Notes: generated by a model not told the origin, from the sequence alone. 64,000 nt of DNA from Fibrobacter sp. (GCA_024398875.1 JAKSIJ010000005.1:96835-160834), one strand, 5' to 3'. Shown: positions 11,284-21,014, counted from the stretch's first letter. Made by a program: numbers and translations.

Positions 11284-13002
11284 ATGGCAAAAAAAGCATT
11301 AAGCGGAGCCGAAGTGATTATCGAGTGCCTAAAAAGAGAAGGTATCGACACCATTTTCGGTTATCCTGGTGGATCGGCCATTCCCATGTTCGACGCCATT
11401 CTGGATTCTAGTATCAAGGTTGTCCTCTCCCGCCACGAGCAGGGAGCCACCCACATGGCCGACGGTTATGCCCGTCAGACTGGAAAAGTGGGCGTAGCTT
11501 TGGTTACTAGCGGCCCTGGTGCCACCAACACCTTTACAGGTATATATACAGCTTTGATGGACTCCTCCCCGATTGTTGTTCTCGCCGCCCAGACGACGAC
11601 TCCGAACCTCGGCAAGGACGCCTTCCAGGAATGCGACACCAGCGGCATGACCTTCGCCGCCGTCAAGCATTCCTATCTGGTGAAGGACGCAAACGATCTT
11701 CCGCGCGTGATGAAGGAAGCCTTCCACATTGCACGCACCGGCCGCCCGGGCCCCGTGCTCATCGACCTCCCGAAGGATGTGACTGCAGGCCCCTGCACCG
11801 CACCTTTCACAGATACGATGGACCTTCCCGGCTACAAGATTCCCACCTACGCAGCTGCTGAAGATGTGGAAAAGGCCGCAGAACTTATCAAGAAATCCAA
11901 GAAGCCTTTGCTCCTCGTGGGCCATGGCGCTATGATTAGCGGCGCCTGCCGCCAAGTGAAGGAATTGGCCGAAAAGCTGGGCGCTCCCGTAGCCTGCACC
12001 ATGCTTGGCCTCGGCGCCTTCCCCACAGATCACGAACTTTCCCTCGGCATGCTTGGCATGCATGGTACCGTGTACGCCAACAAAGCGGTTCTCGACTGCG
12101 ATCTCATCATGAGCATCGGTAGCCGTTGGGACGACCGCATTACCGGCAAGCTGGATGTGTTCTGCAAGGACGCTGTTAAACTTCACATCGATATCGACCC
12201 TGCCGAAGAAGGCAAAGTCCTGCAGCCGGACGTGTTCATGTGCGGCGACGCAAAGCTCGTACTCGAACAGCTTTTGCCTATGGTGAACAAGCTGGACACT
12301 GCCGATTGGCTCAAGACCTGCCAGACCTGGAAAAAGCGCTTCCCGCTGACATATCCCAAGCAGGGCGGGCTCCGCATGCAGCATGTGATTGCAACTGTTA
12401 GCGAACTCACCAAGGGTCAGGCCATCGTCACGACCGACGTGGGTCAGCACCAGATGTGGGTGGCCCAGTTCTTCCACATCAACAATCCTCGCCAACTCCA
12501 CAGTAGTGGTGGCGCAGGCACCATGGGCTTTGGCTTCCCCGCAGCCATCGGCGCCGCCTTCGGCAACACCACCGGCTGGCCTGTGGTAAGTTTCAGCGGT
12601 GATGGCGGATTCCAGATGACGGAAGCGGAACTGGCTACAGCAGCCATCCACAAGCTCCCCATCAAGATTTTCGTCATGGACAACAAGTTCCTCGGCATGG
12701 TCCGTCAGTGGCAGGATTTGTTCTACGACAAGCGCTATTCCAGCGTGGACATGAAGGGCAATCCGGACTTTGTGAAGCTCGCTGAAGCCTATGGCATTCC
12801 GGGGCTCCGCATCAAGCGCGCCGCCGACGCCCAGAAGATGATTCAGAAGGCCTTGGATTACAAGGATGGTCCGATTCTCATTCACTGCGAATGCGAAAAG
12901 GAAGACAACGTGTATCCCATGATTCCTGCAGGCGCTCCTATCACCGCCATGATGACAGAAGCCCCCAAGGGTAAACTTGAAAAGCCCACAGGATCGACCT
13001 AA
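11284..13002 (+). CDS. ilvB: Acetolactate synthase large subunit IlvB
   Basis: This ThDP/FAD enzyme condenses two pyruvates to acetolactate (or pyruvate with 2-ketobutyrate) in valine, leucine and isoleucine synthesis. The 572-residue product has the N-terminal ThDP glutamate region FGYPGGSAIPMFDA, the LVTSGPGATNT loop, the FAD-binding middle domain and the C-terminal ThDP motif GDGGFQMTEAELATA. An upstream TTG at 11230 is in frame, but the ATG at 11284 follows AAGGAAAATC and matches the family N-terminus, so I chose it. The gene is directly followed by ilvN, its regulatory subunit. Confidence 0.96.
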   Translation: MAKKALSGAEVIIECLKREGIDTIFGYPGGSAIPMFDAILDSSIKVVLSRHEQGATHMADGYARQTGKVGVALVTSGPGATNTFTGIYTALMDSSPIVVLAAQTTTPNLGKDAFQECDTSGMTFAAVKHSYLVKDANDLPRVMKEAFHIARTGRPGPVLIDLPKDVTAGPCTAPFTDTMDLPGYKIPTYAAAEDVEKAAELIKKSKKPLLLVGHGAMISGACRQVKELAEKLGAPVACTMLGLGAFPTDHELSLGMLGMHGTVYANKAVLDCDLIMSIGSRWDDRITGKLDVFCKDAVKLHIDIDPAEEGKVLQPDVFMCGDAKLVLEQLLPMVNKLDTADWLKTCQTWKKRFPLTYPKQGGLRMQHVIATVSELTKGQAIVTTDVGQHQMWVAQFFHINNPRQLHSSGGAGTMGFGFPAAIGAAFGNTTGWPVVSFSGDGGFQMTEAELATAAIHKLPIKIFVMDNKFLGMVRQWQDLFYDKRYSSVDMKGNPDFVKLAEAYGIPGLRIKRAADAQKMIQKALDYKDGPILIHCECEKEDNVYPMIPAGAPITAMMTEAPKGKLEKPTGST

Positions 13003-13017
13003 TAGGAGGATATGAAA

Positions 13018-13512
13018 ATGAAAGACATTGCACATTCTATTAGTTTGTTAGTAGCCAACCGCCCGGGCGTTCTGGTGCGTATCGCCCTCGTGTTCTCCCG
13101 CCGCGGCTACAACATCGATTCTCTGGTGGTCTCCCCCACTCTGGACCCGAACTTCAGCCGCATGAACATCATCGCCCGCGGTAATCCCGACATCCTGATG
13201 CAAATCATCAAGCAGTTGGAAAAGCTGGTGGACGTGGTGCAGGCGAAGGATCATACCGATACCAACGCTGTGGAAAAGGAACTGGCCCTCATCAAGGTCC
13301 GCTGCGAACCTGAACAGCGCACCGAAATTCTCCAGCTCTGCGACCACTTCCACGCCAACACCGTGGATATGACGGAACACTCCGTCATCGTGCAGATTAC
13401 CGGCAACTCCATGAAGGTGGATTCCCTCAAGAGTCTCCTCCAGAAGTTCGAGATTGTGGAATACATCCGCACAGGTAAAGTCATCATGCTCCGCGGTGAA
13501 GACAAAACCTAA
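13018..13512 (+). CDS. ilvN: Acetolactate synthase small (regulatory) subunit IlvN
   Basis: IlvN binds the large subunit and confers valine feedback control. The protein begins with an ACT domain (HSISLLVANRPGVLVRIALV) followed by the C-terminal ACT-like domain ending in EYIRTGKVIMLRG. Two ATGs are possible: 13012 lies only two bases after AGGAGG (13004-13009), while 13018 lies eight bases after it, so 13018 is the likelier start, giving 164 residues. The 15-bp gap after ilvB shows a two-gene operon, closed by a terminator at 13538-13586. Confidence 0.94.
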   Translation: MKDIAHSISLLVANRPGVLVRIALVFSRRGYNIDSLVVSPTLDPNFSRMNIIARGNPDILMQIIKQLEKLVDVVQAKDHTDTNAVEKELALIKVRCEPEQRTEILQLCDHFHANTVDMTEHSVIVQITGNSMKVDSLKSLLQKFEIVEYIRTGKVIMLRGEDKT

Positions 13513-13537
13513 AAGCCGTATATTTCCTTTCTTTATC

Positions 13538-13586
13538 AAAAAGGCATACTATTCAGCATAAAATCGCAGATTAGTATGCCTTTTTT
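13538..13586 (+). terminator. Intrinsic terminator after ilvN
   Basis: AAAAAGGCATACTA pairs with TAGTATGCCTTTTT across a loop of about 20 bases and runs into T residues. The loop is longer than usual but the stem is perfect. Confidence 0.85.
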
Positions 13587-13652
13587 GCATCAATTCTCTT
13601 TTGAGAAACACATAAAGATTGAAATAAGCATAATATTTGTCAAAAAAAAACA

Positions 13653-13746
13653 AATAGTACGTCAATAACACGGTGTTGTGCGCCAATAATGTACAAACAA
13701 ATTAACAAAATACGTACTATTTACGCAAAAAACAACGAATAGTACG
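13653..13746. repeat. Three copies of AATAGTACG, one inverted
   Basis: AATAGTACG occurs at 13653-13661 and 13738-13746 in direct orientation and at 13713-13721 as its complement, inside the gap between convergent ilvN and lptE. Flanks extend the similarity to AAATAGTACGT for the first two copies. The region is otherwise A-rich and holds no gene. The role is unknown. Confidence 0.5.
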
Positions 13747-13794
13747 CCTTTCGCGCACTCTTTGACGATGTAGGCATTGCGAAGTAGCTACCAA

Positions 13795-14301
13795 CTACCA
13801 CTTGGCCAAGGCGTTCGTAATAATCAAGTCCTGAAGTTTCTCAATGGCACGAGCCTGACCATGGCGGTCTTCGGTCTCGTTCTTCTGCACATCGTAGGTT
13901 CCATCAGCCGAGAGCGATTTGGACTCGTAGATAATCTTCTCTTTCACATTATCGTAGAACTTCACACTCACGCGAATAGTTACGCGGTAGGTTTCCACAT
14001 CACTACTGCTGTTGTAGTTTTCCGGCTTATTGGTGTAGCTCAACAGGGTGATTTCAAAATCGGCATTTGCCTCTTCGTTCACCAGACGAACGCTTCCGGC
14101 ATTTTTCCGGAACATGTCCACTACAGCCGTGTGAATGTCATTAGCCAACACCGGATCCAAGGTTTTATCTTCTACCTCATGAATCTGGACTGTTTTGATA
14201 TGGCTGGGGAGCGTACTTGCCGTAAAACTGTAGCAGCCAAACAAACAGGAGGCCACAGCGGCGAACAGAACGGCAAAAAGACTTTTACGCAACAAACCCA
14301 T
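13795..14301 (-). CDS. lptE: LptE-like LPS-assembly lipoprotein
   Basis: This 168-residue lipoprotein begins MGLLRKSLFAVLFAA and has a lipobox ending LFGC. The mature part starts CYSFTASTLPSHIKTVQI, a pattern typical of LptE proteins of Bacteroidota-like phyla, followed by alternating strands and a C-terminal helix. LptE plugs the LptD barrel that inserts LPS in the outer membrane. An upstream in-frame start at 14388 would overlap serS and is rejected because the signal peptide begins at 14301. There is no Shine-Dalgarno site; TATATTTG ends four bases before the ATG, suggesting a leaderless or nearly leaderless mRNA. LptD is not in the window. Confidence 0.72.
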   Translation of the reverse strand: MGLLRKSLFAVLFAAVASCLFGCYSFTASTLPSHIKTVQIHEVEDKTLDPVLANDIHTAVVDMFRKNAGSVRLVNEEANADFEITLLSYTNKPENYNSSSDVETYRVTIRVSVKFYDNVKEKIIYESKSLSADGTYDVQKNETEDRHGQARAIEKLQDLIITNALAKW

Positions 14302-14305
14302 ACCA

Positions 14306-14313
14306 CAAATATA
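14306..14313 (-). promoter_or_regulatory. Putative promoter element TATATTTG of lptE
   Basis: A perfect TAnnTTTG sits on the minus strand four bases before the lptE ATG. It puts the expected transcription start at or next to the start codon. Confidence 0.5.
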
Positions 14314-14343
14314 AATAAATCCTACCCTTCCCGCCATTTTTAC

Positions 14344-14351
14344 TACATTTG
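14344..14351 (+). promoter_or_regulatory. Putative promoter element TACATTTG of serS
   Basis: TACATTTG lies 26 bases before the serS ATG, upstream of the AGAGG ribosome site, and faces away from the lptE element 31 bases to its left. Confidence 0.5.
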
Positions 14352-14377
14352 AGCCGTAAATTTCAAAGAGGCATAAA

Positions 14378-15664
14378 ATGCTTGACATTAAGAAAATCCG
14401 TGAAAATCCGGAATATTATATTGCAGAAACCGAAAAGAAATACACTACCGTGAGCCTGAAGGACGTCCTCGCCATCGATAACGAACGCCGCCCCCTCCTC
14501 ACCGAAGTGGAACGTTTGAAGAGCGAACGCAACGCCGAATCCAAGCGCATCGGAGAATTGAAGAAGAAAGGCGAAAATGCGGATGAAGCCGTGGCCGCCA
14601 TGCGCGCTCTGGGCGACAAGATTGATGAACTGGACAAGCAGCTCAAGGACCTGGACTACAAACAGACCGAAATGCTCATGCATGTGCCAAACATCGCTCC
14701 CCGCTCTCCCGAAGGCAAGGATTCCAGCGACAACGTCGTTGAAAAAGATGGTCCTATTCCCTTTGACTTCTACACCAAGAATGACGATTTCGCCCGCGTA
14801 GACCACAAGACTTTGGGCGAACGCCTTGGCATTTTCGATTTCGAACGCGGGGCCAAGATTTCTGGTTCCGGTTTCCCGGTGTATCGCGGTCTCGGCTCTC
14901 GCCTGGAACGCGCCCTCATCCAGTTCTTCCTGGACGAACACCAGAAGGCCGGCTTCGAGGAATTCACTCCGCCATACCTCGTCACCCGCAACACCATGCG
15001 CGGCACAGGTCAGCTCCCGAAGTTTGAAGAAGACATGTACCGCTGCGACAAGGATGACGACCTGTTCCTCATTCCTACGGCAGAAGTTCCTCTGACAAAC
15101 CTCTACTCCGGCGAAGTGATTCCCGAATCCGAACTGCCCAAGCGCATCTGCGCCTACTCTGCCTGCTTCCGCCGCGAAGCTGGCTCCTACGGCAAGGACA
15201 CCCGCGGCCTTCTCCGCCTCCACCAGTTCAACAAGGTGGAAATGGTGTACTTCGCCCATCCGGAACGCTCTTACGAAGACCACGAGGAACTGACCCGCTT
15301 CGGCGAAATGCTTCTCGAAAAGTTGGGCCTTCCCTACCACCGTCTCGCCCTCTGCAAAGGCGACCTCGGCTTTGGCGCTGCAAAGTGCTATGACCTTGAA
15401 GTCTACGCCCCTGTGGAAAAGAAGTGGCTCGAAGTTTCTTCCTGCTCCAACTTCGAAGACTACCAGGCCCGTCGCGCAAATATCAAGACCAAGATTGGCG
15501 GAAAGAACACCTTCGTCCACACTCTGAATGGTTCTGGCCTCGCCACTCCGCGCGTGATGGTGGGCATCTGCGACAACTACCAGCAGAAGGACGGCTCTCT
15601 CTTGATTCCTGAAGTGCTGCGCCCCTACATGGGTGGCATGGAAAAAATTGAGCCGAAGCGCTAA
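14378..15664 (+). CDS. serS: Serine-tRNA ligase SerS
   Basis: SerRS charges tRNA-Ser with serine. The 428-residue length is standard. The N-terminal long coiled-coil arm (about residues 25-105) that grips the tRNA variable arm is visible as charged heptads. The class II core has motif 2 (ACFRREAGSYGKDTRGLLR near 265) and motif 3 (LNGSGLATPRVMVGICDNYQ near 385). AGAGG precedes the ATG. It is a single-gene unit with a promoter element upstream and a strong terminator downstream. Confidence 0.97.
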   Translation: MLDIKKIRENPEYYIAETEKKYTTVSLKDVLAIDNERRPLLTEVERLKSERNAESKRIGELKKKGENADEAVAAMRALGDKIDELDKQLKDLDYKQTEMLMHVPNIAPRSPEGKDSSDNVVEKDGPIPFDFYTKNDDFARVDHKTLGERLGIFDFERGAKISGSGFPVYRGLGSRLERALIQFFLDEHQKAGFEEFTPPYLVTRNTMRGTGQLPKFEEDMYRCDKDDDLFLIPTAEVPLTNLYSGEVIPESELPKRICAYSACFRREAGSYGKDTRGLLRLHQFNKVEMVYFAHPERSYEDHEELTRFGEMLLEKLGLPYHRLALCKGDLGFGAAKCYDLEVYAPVEKKWLEVSSCSNFEDYQARRANIKTKIGGKNTFVHTLNGSGLATPRVMVGICDNYQQKDGSLLIPEVLRPYMGGMEKIEPKR

Positions 15665-15691
15665 TCGACAACAAATTTCAGCCAAAATTTC

Positions 15692-15723
15692 AAAAAGGGT
15701 TCTCGAAAGAGAATCCTTTTTTT
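15692..15723 (+). terminator. Intrinsic terminator after serS
   Basis: AAAAAGGGTTCTC and GAGAATCCTTTTT pair around GAAA (one G-T wobble) and run into T residues. It could also serve the convergent gene at 15764-16519. Confidence 0.88.
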
Positions 15724-15763
15724 CATCAGTTCGTCATCTAATTTTATTTAAGAAGCCGCGCCC

Positions 15764-16519
15764 TTATTTAGGCAACTGCACCTTATAAATCCAGGGCCAA
15801 TTCTTCCCTGTAATCCAGAAATCCTTGCCATCAAAAGCAATGCCGTTCAGCACATCTATTCGGGGGAATTTCTTGCGCAGTTCCATGATTTTCTTTGAGC
15901 AATCAATATAGCGTTGTACTTTACCGCTAGGCAAATCTACAACTGCAATAGAGTCGGAAAACCAGATATTTGCATACAAAGTATTCCCAACCACTTCCAG
16001 CTCATTGAGTTTTTGAACCGGGCGACCACCGTCCTTCACTTCAATGGTTCCGAAAGTATTGAAACTCCCGAGAGCAATCAAAAGCAGTTCATGACTGCCG
16101 TTACTCATAATGAGGGAGTTATTCCAGAACGAAAGCCCCCAACCCTCTGTAGGAATGCGGAACTCTCCCTTAGCAGTAAAAGGTTTGCGGTTATAAATGA
16201 AAGCCTTCTTGGATTTCCAAGTTAGATAAAAAAGGTCCTCGCCCACAACAACGGAACCCTCGCCAAAATAGCGTTCTTGCAGCCCGACGGAATCAAGAAT
16301 CTTCCCCGAGGCATCATAGCGATACAAGCTACTACGGCCATACTGCCCCGTAGATTCCACCAGCTCTTTACCATCAAAGAACAAACCCTGGGTAAAATGA
16401 TTCTGGTCATGGGAAAGAGAATCCAAAAACACCGGTTCCACCGCAGGCGCGCCTGCATCAGCAAATACTGCAGACAAAAGCAACGACCATATGACAATGT
16501 AAAGACGGGAACCAAACAT
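15764..16519 (-). CDS. Glutaminyl-peptide cyclotransferase (glutamine cyclotransferase family)
   Basis: Enzymes of this family turn N-terminal glutamine into pyroglutamate on exported proteins. The 251-residue protein has an N-terminal signal segment (LYIVIWSLLLSAVFADA) and then a five-bladed beta-propeller type sequence: HDQNHFTQGLFFDG, ESTGQYGRSSLYRYD, LNELEVVGNTLYANIW and LNGIAFDGKDFWITGKNWP. These match the bacterial plant-type glutaminyl cyclases. The ATG at 16519 is preferred over a TTG two codons upstream. There is no ribosome site; TATATTTTG lies seven bases before the ATG, as for its divergent neighbour. Confidence 0.85.
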   Translation of the reverse strand: MFGSRLYIVIWSLLLSAVFADAGAPAVEPVFLDSLSHDQNHFTQGLFFDGKELVESTGQYGRSSLYRYDASGKILDSVGLQERYFGEGSVVVGEDLFYLTWKSKKAFIYNRKPFTAKGEFRIPTEGWGLSFWNNSLIMSNGSHELLLIALGSFNTFGTIEVKDGGRPVQKLNELEVVGNTLYANIWFSDSIAVVDLPSGKVQRYIDCSKKIMELRKKFPRIDVLNGIAFDGKDFWITGKNWPWIYKVQLPK

Positions 16520-16526
16520 ATTCAAG

Positions 16527-16556
16527 CAAAATATAACTATAAAATTCTATATTTTG
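16527..16556. promoter_or_regulatory. Back-to-back promoter elements TATATTTTG, divergent
   Basis: TATATTTTG occurs on the plus strand at 16548-16556 and on the minus strand at 16527-16535. Each ends exactly seven bases before the ATG of its gene (16564 plus, 16519 minus). The symmetry supports divergent promoters making leaderless transcripts. Confidence 0.6.
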
Positions 16557-16563
16557 CTCCGTC

Positions 16564-17208
16564 ATGGGCGCTATTCGTGAACCAGCAAAAGTGAAAATCA
16601 TCGTCGGCATTTTAGCAAAAGACGCCGAGGCTATAGAATCTGTCCGCAAAACACTTCATGAACGTTTTGGGGAAGAAGATTTCAATCTGGAACCCTTCCC
16701 ATTCGCATTCACAAACTACTACAAAGATGAGATTGGCGATAAACCTGTTCGGGCATTTTTCAGTTACGAAACTCTGGTAGACCGCACAGAAATTGTGGAT
16801 ATCAAACTCTGGACAAATGAGGTAGAGCTTGCAATCGCCGATAAAAACGGCACTCCAGGGCTCCGGCCCGTAAATCTGGACCCAGGCTACATGACCCTCG
16901 GGCAATTCTTCCTCGCCACCACAAAAGATCAGCGCCAGCGGGTCTATATGCAGCGGGGCATCTTTGTGGAGCCCACCCTCTATTTTCAGGACGGTCACTT
17001 CCATGCCTTTGACTGGACCTATCGGGACTATCAAAGCGAAAAATACATTCAGTATTTGGAAGAAGTCCGCAAGCGCCTCGCCTACCAGCATACAACCGGG
17101 CACCCCTACCGCCTTCGATCAATTCAAAATTCAAAATTAGTGCTTCGCACTCATTTTGACTTCGGCTCGGAAATGCCCGAGCAAGCGCGGTCGTCTCACT
17201 CGCCTTGA
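16564..17208 (+). CDS. DUF4416 family protein (copy 1), repeat-extended C-terminus
   Basis: I place this 214-residue protein in the DUF4416 family from its core LDPGYMTLGQFFLATTKDQ and YMQRGIFVEPTLYFQDG; the function is unknown. The second copy at 36311-36841 has the matching core DIGYMDLDKVVLPSYKRG. The natural domain seems to end near residue 185 (GHPYRL). The last 29 residues are read from an AATTCAAAATTC tract and an adjoining hairpin repeat (17118-17207), so the C-terminus was probably replaced or extended by repeat insertion. No Shine-Dalgarno site; a TATATTTTG element seven bases upstream suggests a leaderless message. Confidence 0.75.
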   Translation: MGAIREPAKVKIIVGILAKDAEAIESVRKTLHERFGEEDFNLEPFPFAFTNYYKDEIGDKPVRAFFSYETLVDRTEIVDIKLWTNEVELAIADKNGTPGLRPVNLDPGYMTLGQFFLATTKDQRQRVYMQRGIFVEPTLYFQDGHFHAFDWTYRDYQSEKYIQYLEEVRKRLAYQHTTGHPYRLRSIQNSKLVLRTHFDFGSEMPEQARSSHSP

Positions 17209-17300
17209 CAAAATTCAAAATTCAAAATTAAAATTCATAATTTACACCTCATAATTTATAATCTATATCTCATAATTTATACTTCATACTTCATAATTAA
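17118..17300. repeat. Composite repeat: AATTCAAAATTC tract, hairpin core, second tract
   Basis: A tract CAATTCAAAATTCAAAATTA at 17119-17138 is followed by a hairpin segment (AGTGC-TTC-GCACT at 17139-17151; GCTCGG...CCGAGC at 17165-17182) ending CTCGCCTTGAC, then by a second AAAATTCAAAATTCAAAATT tract and AT-rich CATAATTTATA units to about 17300. The left part is translated as the end of the DUF4416 gene. The core resembles 46733-46805 in layout (AGTG hairpin, CGGCTCGG, second hairpin, CTCGCCTTG). Confidence 0.65.
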
Positions 17301-17315
17301 TACTTGTCTAGCACT

Positions 17316-17687
17316 ATGAAAGCAGGAATCATTACCATCGGTCTTCTCATCATTAGTAACGTATTCATGACCGCAGCCTGGTATGGCAATCTCAAACTGA
17401 AGGAGATGCACATCAGTACCGACTGGCCTCTAATCCTCGTGATCCTTGCCTCCTGGGGCATCGCACTCATTGAATACTTCTTCATGATTCCAGCAAACAA
17501 CATCGGAAGCCGCATCAACGGAGGTCCTTTCAGCCTCATGCAGCTGAAAATCATTCAAGAGGCCATTTCCATCACTGTGTTTACCATCATTTCGGTCACT
17601 GTATTCAATTCAGAAACACTACAGTGGAACCACATTGTAGCTTTTGCACTGATTATCGGCGCCGTATTCTTCGCCTTCCTTAAATAA
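17316..17687 (+). CDS. DMT-type small membrane protein, DUF486 family
   Basis: The 123-residue protein has four predicted membrane helices (about residues 4-24, 33-55, 70-92 and 100-122). Its sequence WYGNLKLKEMHISTDWPLILVILASWGIALIEYF with IPANNIGS and GPFSLMQLKIIQEAI matches the DUF486/DMT-like family, predicted inner-membrane proteins related to half-size drug/metabolite transporters. The substrate is unknown. An upstream in-frame TTG (17304) exists, but the ATG at 17316 begins with the membrane helix. It lies just after the AT-rich repeat, with no clear ribosome site. Confidence 0.8.
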   Translation: MKAGIITIGLLIISNVFMTAAWYGNLKLKEMHISTDWPLILVILASWGIALIEYFFMIPANNIGSRINGGPFSLMQLKIIQEAISITVFTIISVTVFNSETLQWNHIVAFALIIGAVFFAFLK

Positions 17688-17697
17688 TTTGTCTGTA

Positions 17698-18420
17698 ATG
17701 ACGCCTAAAAGCGAAATCACCGCGTTCCTCGCCCACAAAGAACTGTTCATTTTTGATTTGGACGGAACCCTGTTCAATACTCTTGGAGATTTAGCGCCTG
17801 CGGTAAATTATGCAATGCGTCAGTTCGGCTTGAAAGAGCATGACAACGAAGCTGTACGCAGCTTTATTGGCAATGGCTCCATGAATCTAATCCGTCGTGC
17901 CATCTGCAAATCTTTGAACGTCACTAATACTACCGAAATGATTGCACTAGGAGTTTTGGAGATTGGCGGTTTTGATGTCGCCAAAATTCATAACGTGTAT
18001 TCCGAATTTTATTGGGAACACTGCACCGAAAATACGGAGCCATACACAGGCGTCATTGAGTTCATCCGCAGTCTTCGCGAGAATGGCAAGGGCATTGCAA
18101 TGCTTACCAACAAGCCTGTAAAACCTGCAGAAAAGATTCTCCAAAAGTTTGGCATTTTAGATTGCTTTGACGTCTACCTCTGCGGCGACACCACACCCGA
18201 AAGGAAGCCCAGCCCCGCAGGCATATTTGCAATTCTGAAGCAACTATCCAAGAGCCGCGAAACCGCGGTGATGATTGGCGATGACACGCCCGATATTATG
18301 GCAGCAAGAAACGCAAGCATTGATTGCGTAACTCTGTTGGAAGGATTCGGCAAGCCAGAGAGCCTCTTACCGCTACAGCCCAAATACACCGCCGGTCATA
18401 TCAAAGATTTATATCTTTAA
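17698..18420 (+). CDS. HAD-superfamily hydrolase, phosphoglycolate phosphatase-like
   Basis: This 240-residue enzyme has the HAD motif I nucleophile in FIFDLDGTLFNTLGD, motif II threonine in GIAMLTNKP, motif III lysine in ERKPSP and motif IV in MIGDDTPDIMAARNA. The four-helix cap between motifs I and II, and the TNKP segment, are typical of phosphoglycolate phosphatase (Gph), which clears 2-phosphoglycolate made in DNA repair. Other small phosphoesters are possible. The cap contains an extra TNTTEMIALGVLEIGGF stretch. The ATG at 17698 is preferred over TTG at 17689; TAATTTG lies just upstream. It begins 11 bases after the DUF486 stop. Confidence 0.82.
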   Translation: MTPKSEITAFLAHKELFIFDLDGTLFNTLGDLAPAVNYAMRQFGLKEHDNEAVRSFIGNGSMNLIRRAICKSLNVTNTTEMIALGVLEIGGFDVAKIHNVYSEFYWEHCTENTEPYTGVIEFIRSLRENGKGIAMLTNKPVKPAEKILQKFGILDCFDVYLCGDTTPERKPSPAGIFAILKQLSKSRETAVMIGDDTPDIMAARNASIDCVTLLEGFGKPESLLPLQPKYTAGHIKDLYL

Positions 18421-18512
18421 CAAACATCCTGCGAACAATCGGCAGCGTGCGAGGCCCCGTGAGTGAACAACATTTATCTCCGAGCAAGAGAATTTTTTCT
18501 ACATTTCCTTGC

Positions 18513-19823
<1,311 letters not shown>

Positions 19824-19824
19824 A

Positions 19825-20856
19825 ATGAAATTTGTACGTAATACGACTCTACTCGGCATTATTTTAGGCGCAACATCTCTATTCGCCCAGGCCCCAACTA
19901 TGGCGGACGCCCAAAAGGCTTATGTTGCAGGCCAATGGAAAGAAGCCGCCACTGCTTACGAACAAGTTTGTCCCACCGTCGCTGACTCTGCAAAAACAGA
20001 ATGCTATCTCTGGAACATTCTCGCCCTCTCTCAAACCGGGTCCGCCGATGACTTCAAAAAATCAGGCCGACGCTTGGATTCCCTCATCAAGGAAACCAAC
20101 CCGCAAAAGAGCATCTACTCTGACCTGCTCATGACCCGCGCCCAATTCCAGATGTATCTCGGGAAGTTTGACAATGCAGGCAAAGCGTTGGTAAGCGCCA
20201 TTGAAACTTCTGGCCCACAGCAGCGCGTAGCACTCCAGAAGGTCTGTGGAGCAGTTCAGCCAAGAGCCAAATCCGCCATGCTAGATTCTGCCTGTGCAAA
20301 GCTCAATGTGGTAGCCACGCCCGAGGCTCCCGTAACAGCAGTTCCCACACCCGCAGCAGTGGCTGCACCCGCAACAACCCCGGCTGTGCCCGCGGCAGCC
20401 CCAGCTGTGTCCGCAAAAGACACCACAACGTCTGCAGTAGTTGTGACAGCAGCAAAAGACTCCGCGAAGCCAACCGCTCCCGTCACAACATCTAGCAGTT
20501 CCGTCACTACTGCAATCGCGGTTTCCTCAGAAACTGCAGTTCCGCAGCCCGAAACAGCCACACCCTCTGCCAACGCAACCGCTAAAACTGAATCCGCACC
20601 GGCAGTGGCGGTTCCTTCTCAAGACAAGTGGGCTCTCCAGTTGGGAGCTTTCGGTGTAAAATCCAATGCGGAACTTCTGGTAAAGAACATGAAGAAACGG
20701 GGCATCAAATGTCAAATAGACGAACGAGTCGGAGCAACAAAAACGCTTTTCATCGTTTCAATCCCTGGTTTTGCCACCAAAGAAGCCGCAGTCGATTTTG
20801 GAGCCCAGAAACTGGCCCCTATCAAAGTGGACTTTCAGCCCGTTTCAAGGAAATAA
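19825..20856 (+). CDS. Exported SPOR-domain protein with TPR-like N-terminus
   Basis: This 343-residue protein begins with a signal peptide (MKFVRNTTLLGIILGATSLFAQ). Residues 25-155 are helical with TPR-like spacing (MADAQKAYVAGQWKEAATAYEQ). Residues 160-265 form a low-complexity Ala/Pro/Thr/Ser linker. The last 75 residues are a SPOR domain (KWALQLGAFGVKSNAELLVK ... LFIVSIPGF), which in other bacteria binds denuded glycan strands at the division septum. A periplasmic cell-wall or division role is inferred. It starts one base after miaB and is probably co-transcribed with it. Confidence 0.82.
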   Translation: MKFVRNTTLLGIILGATSLFAQAPTMADAQKAYVAGQWKEAATAYEQVCPTVADSAKTECYLWNILALSQTGSADDFKKSGRRLDSLIKETNPQKSIYSDLLMTRAQFQMYLGKFDNAGKALVSAIETSGPQQRVALQKVCGAVQPRAKSAMLDSACAKLNVVATPEAPVTAVPTPAAVAAPATTPAVPAAAPAVSAKDTTTSAVVVTAAKDSAKPTAPVTTSSSSVTTAIAVSSETAVPQPETATPSANATAKTESAPAVAVPSQDKWALQLGAFGVKSNAELLVKNMKKRGIKCQIDERVGATKTLFIVSIPGFATKEAAVDFGAQKLAPIKVDFQPVSRK

Positions 20857-20911
20857 AGGGATTTTTTCACCAAATTTCCCCATAACATCTACAAAAATGA
20901 CAAAAGAGTTC

Positions 20912-20919
20912 TATATTTG
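20912..20919 (+). promoter_or_regulatory. Putative promoter element TATATTTG for tRNA-Leu
   Basis: TATATTTG ends 11 bases before the mature 5' end of tRNA-Leu. It is another perfect TAnnTTTG copy in front of a defined gene. Confidence 0.5.
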
Positions 20920-20930
20920 AGCCAACCCCA

Positions 20931-21014
20931 GCCGGGGTGGTGAAATTGGTAGACGCGCTGGACTCAAAATCCAGTACTCGCGAGAGTGTGAGGGTTCGAT
21001 TCCCTCCCCCGGCA
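20931..21014 (+). tRNA. tRNA-Leu (anticodon CAA)
   Basis: The acceptor stem GCCGGGG pairs with CCCCGGC, with discriminator A at 21014. The anticodon loop CTCAAAA between CTGGA and TCCAG gives CAA, which reads TTG leucine codons. A long variable arm (TACTCGCGAGAGTG) marks it as class II. The T arm GGGTTCGATTCCC is canonical. CCA is not encoded. Only 18 bases separate it from the next ATG. Confidence 0.96.
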
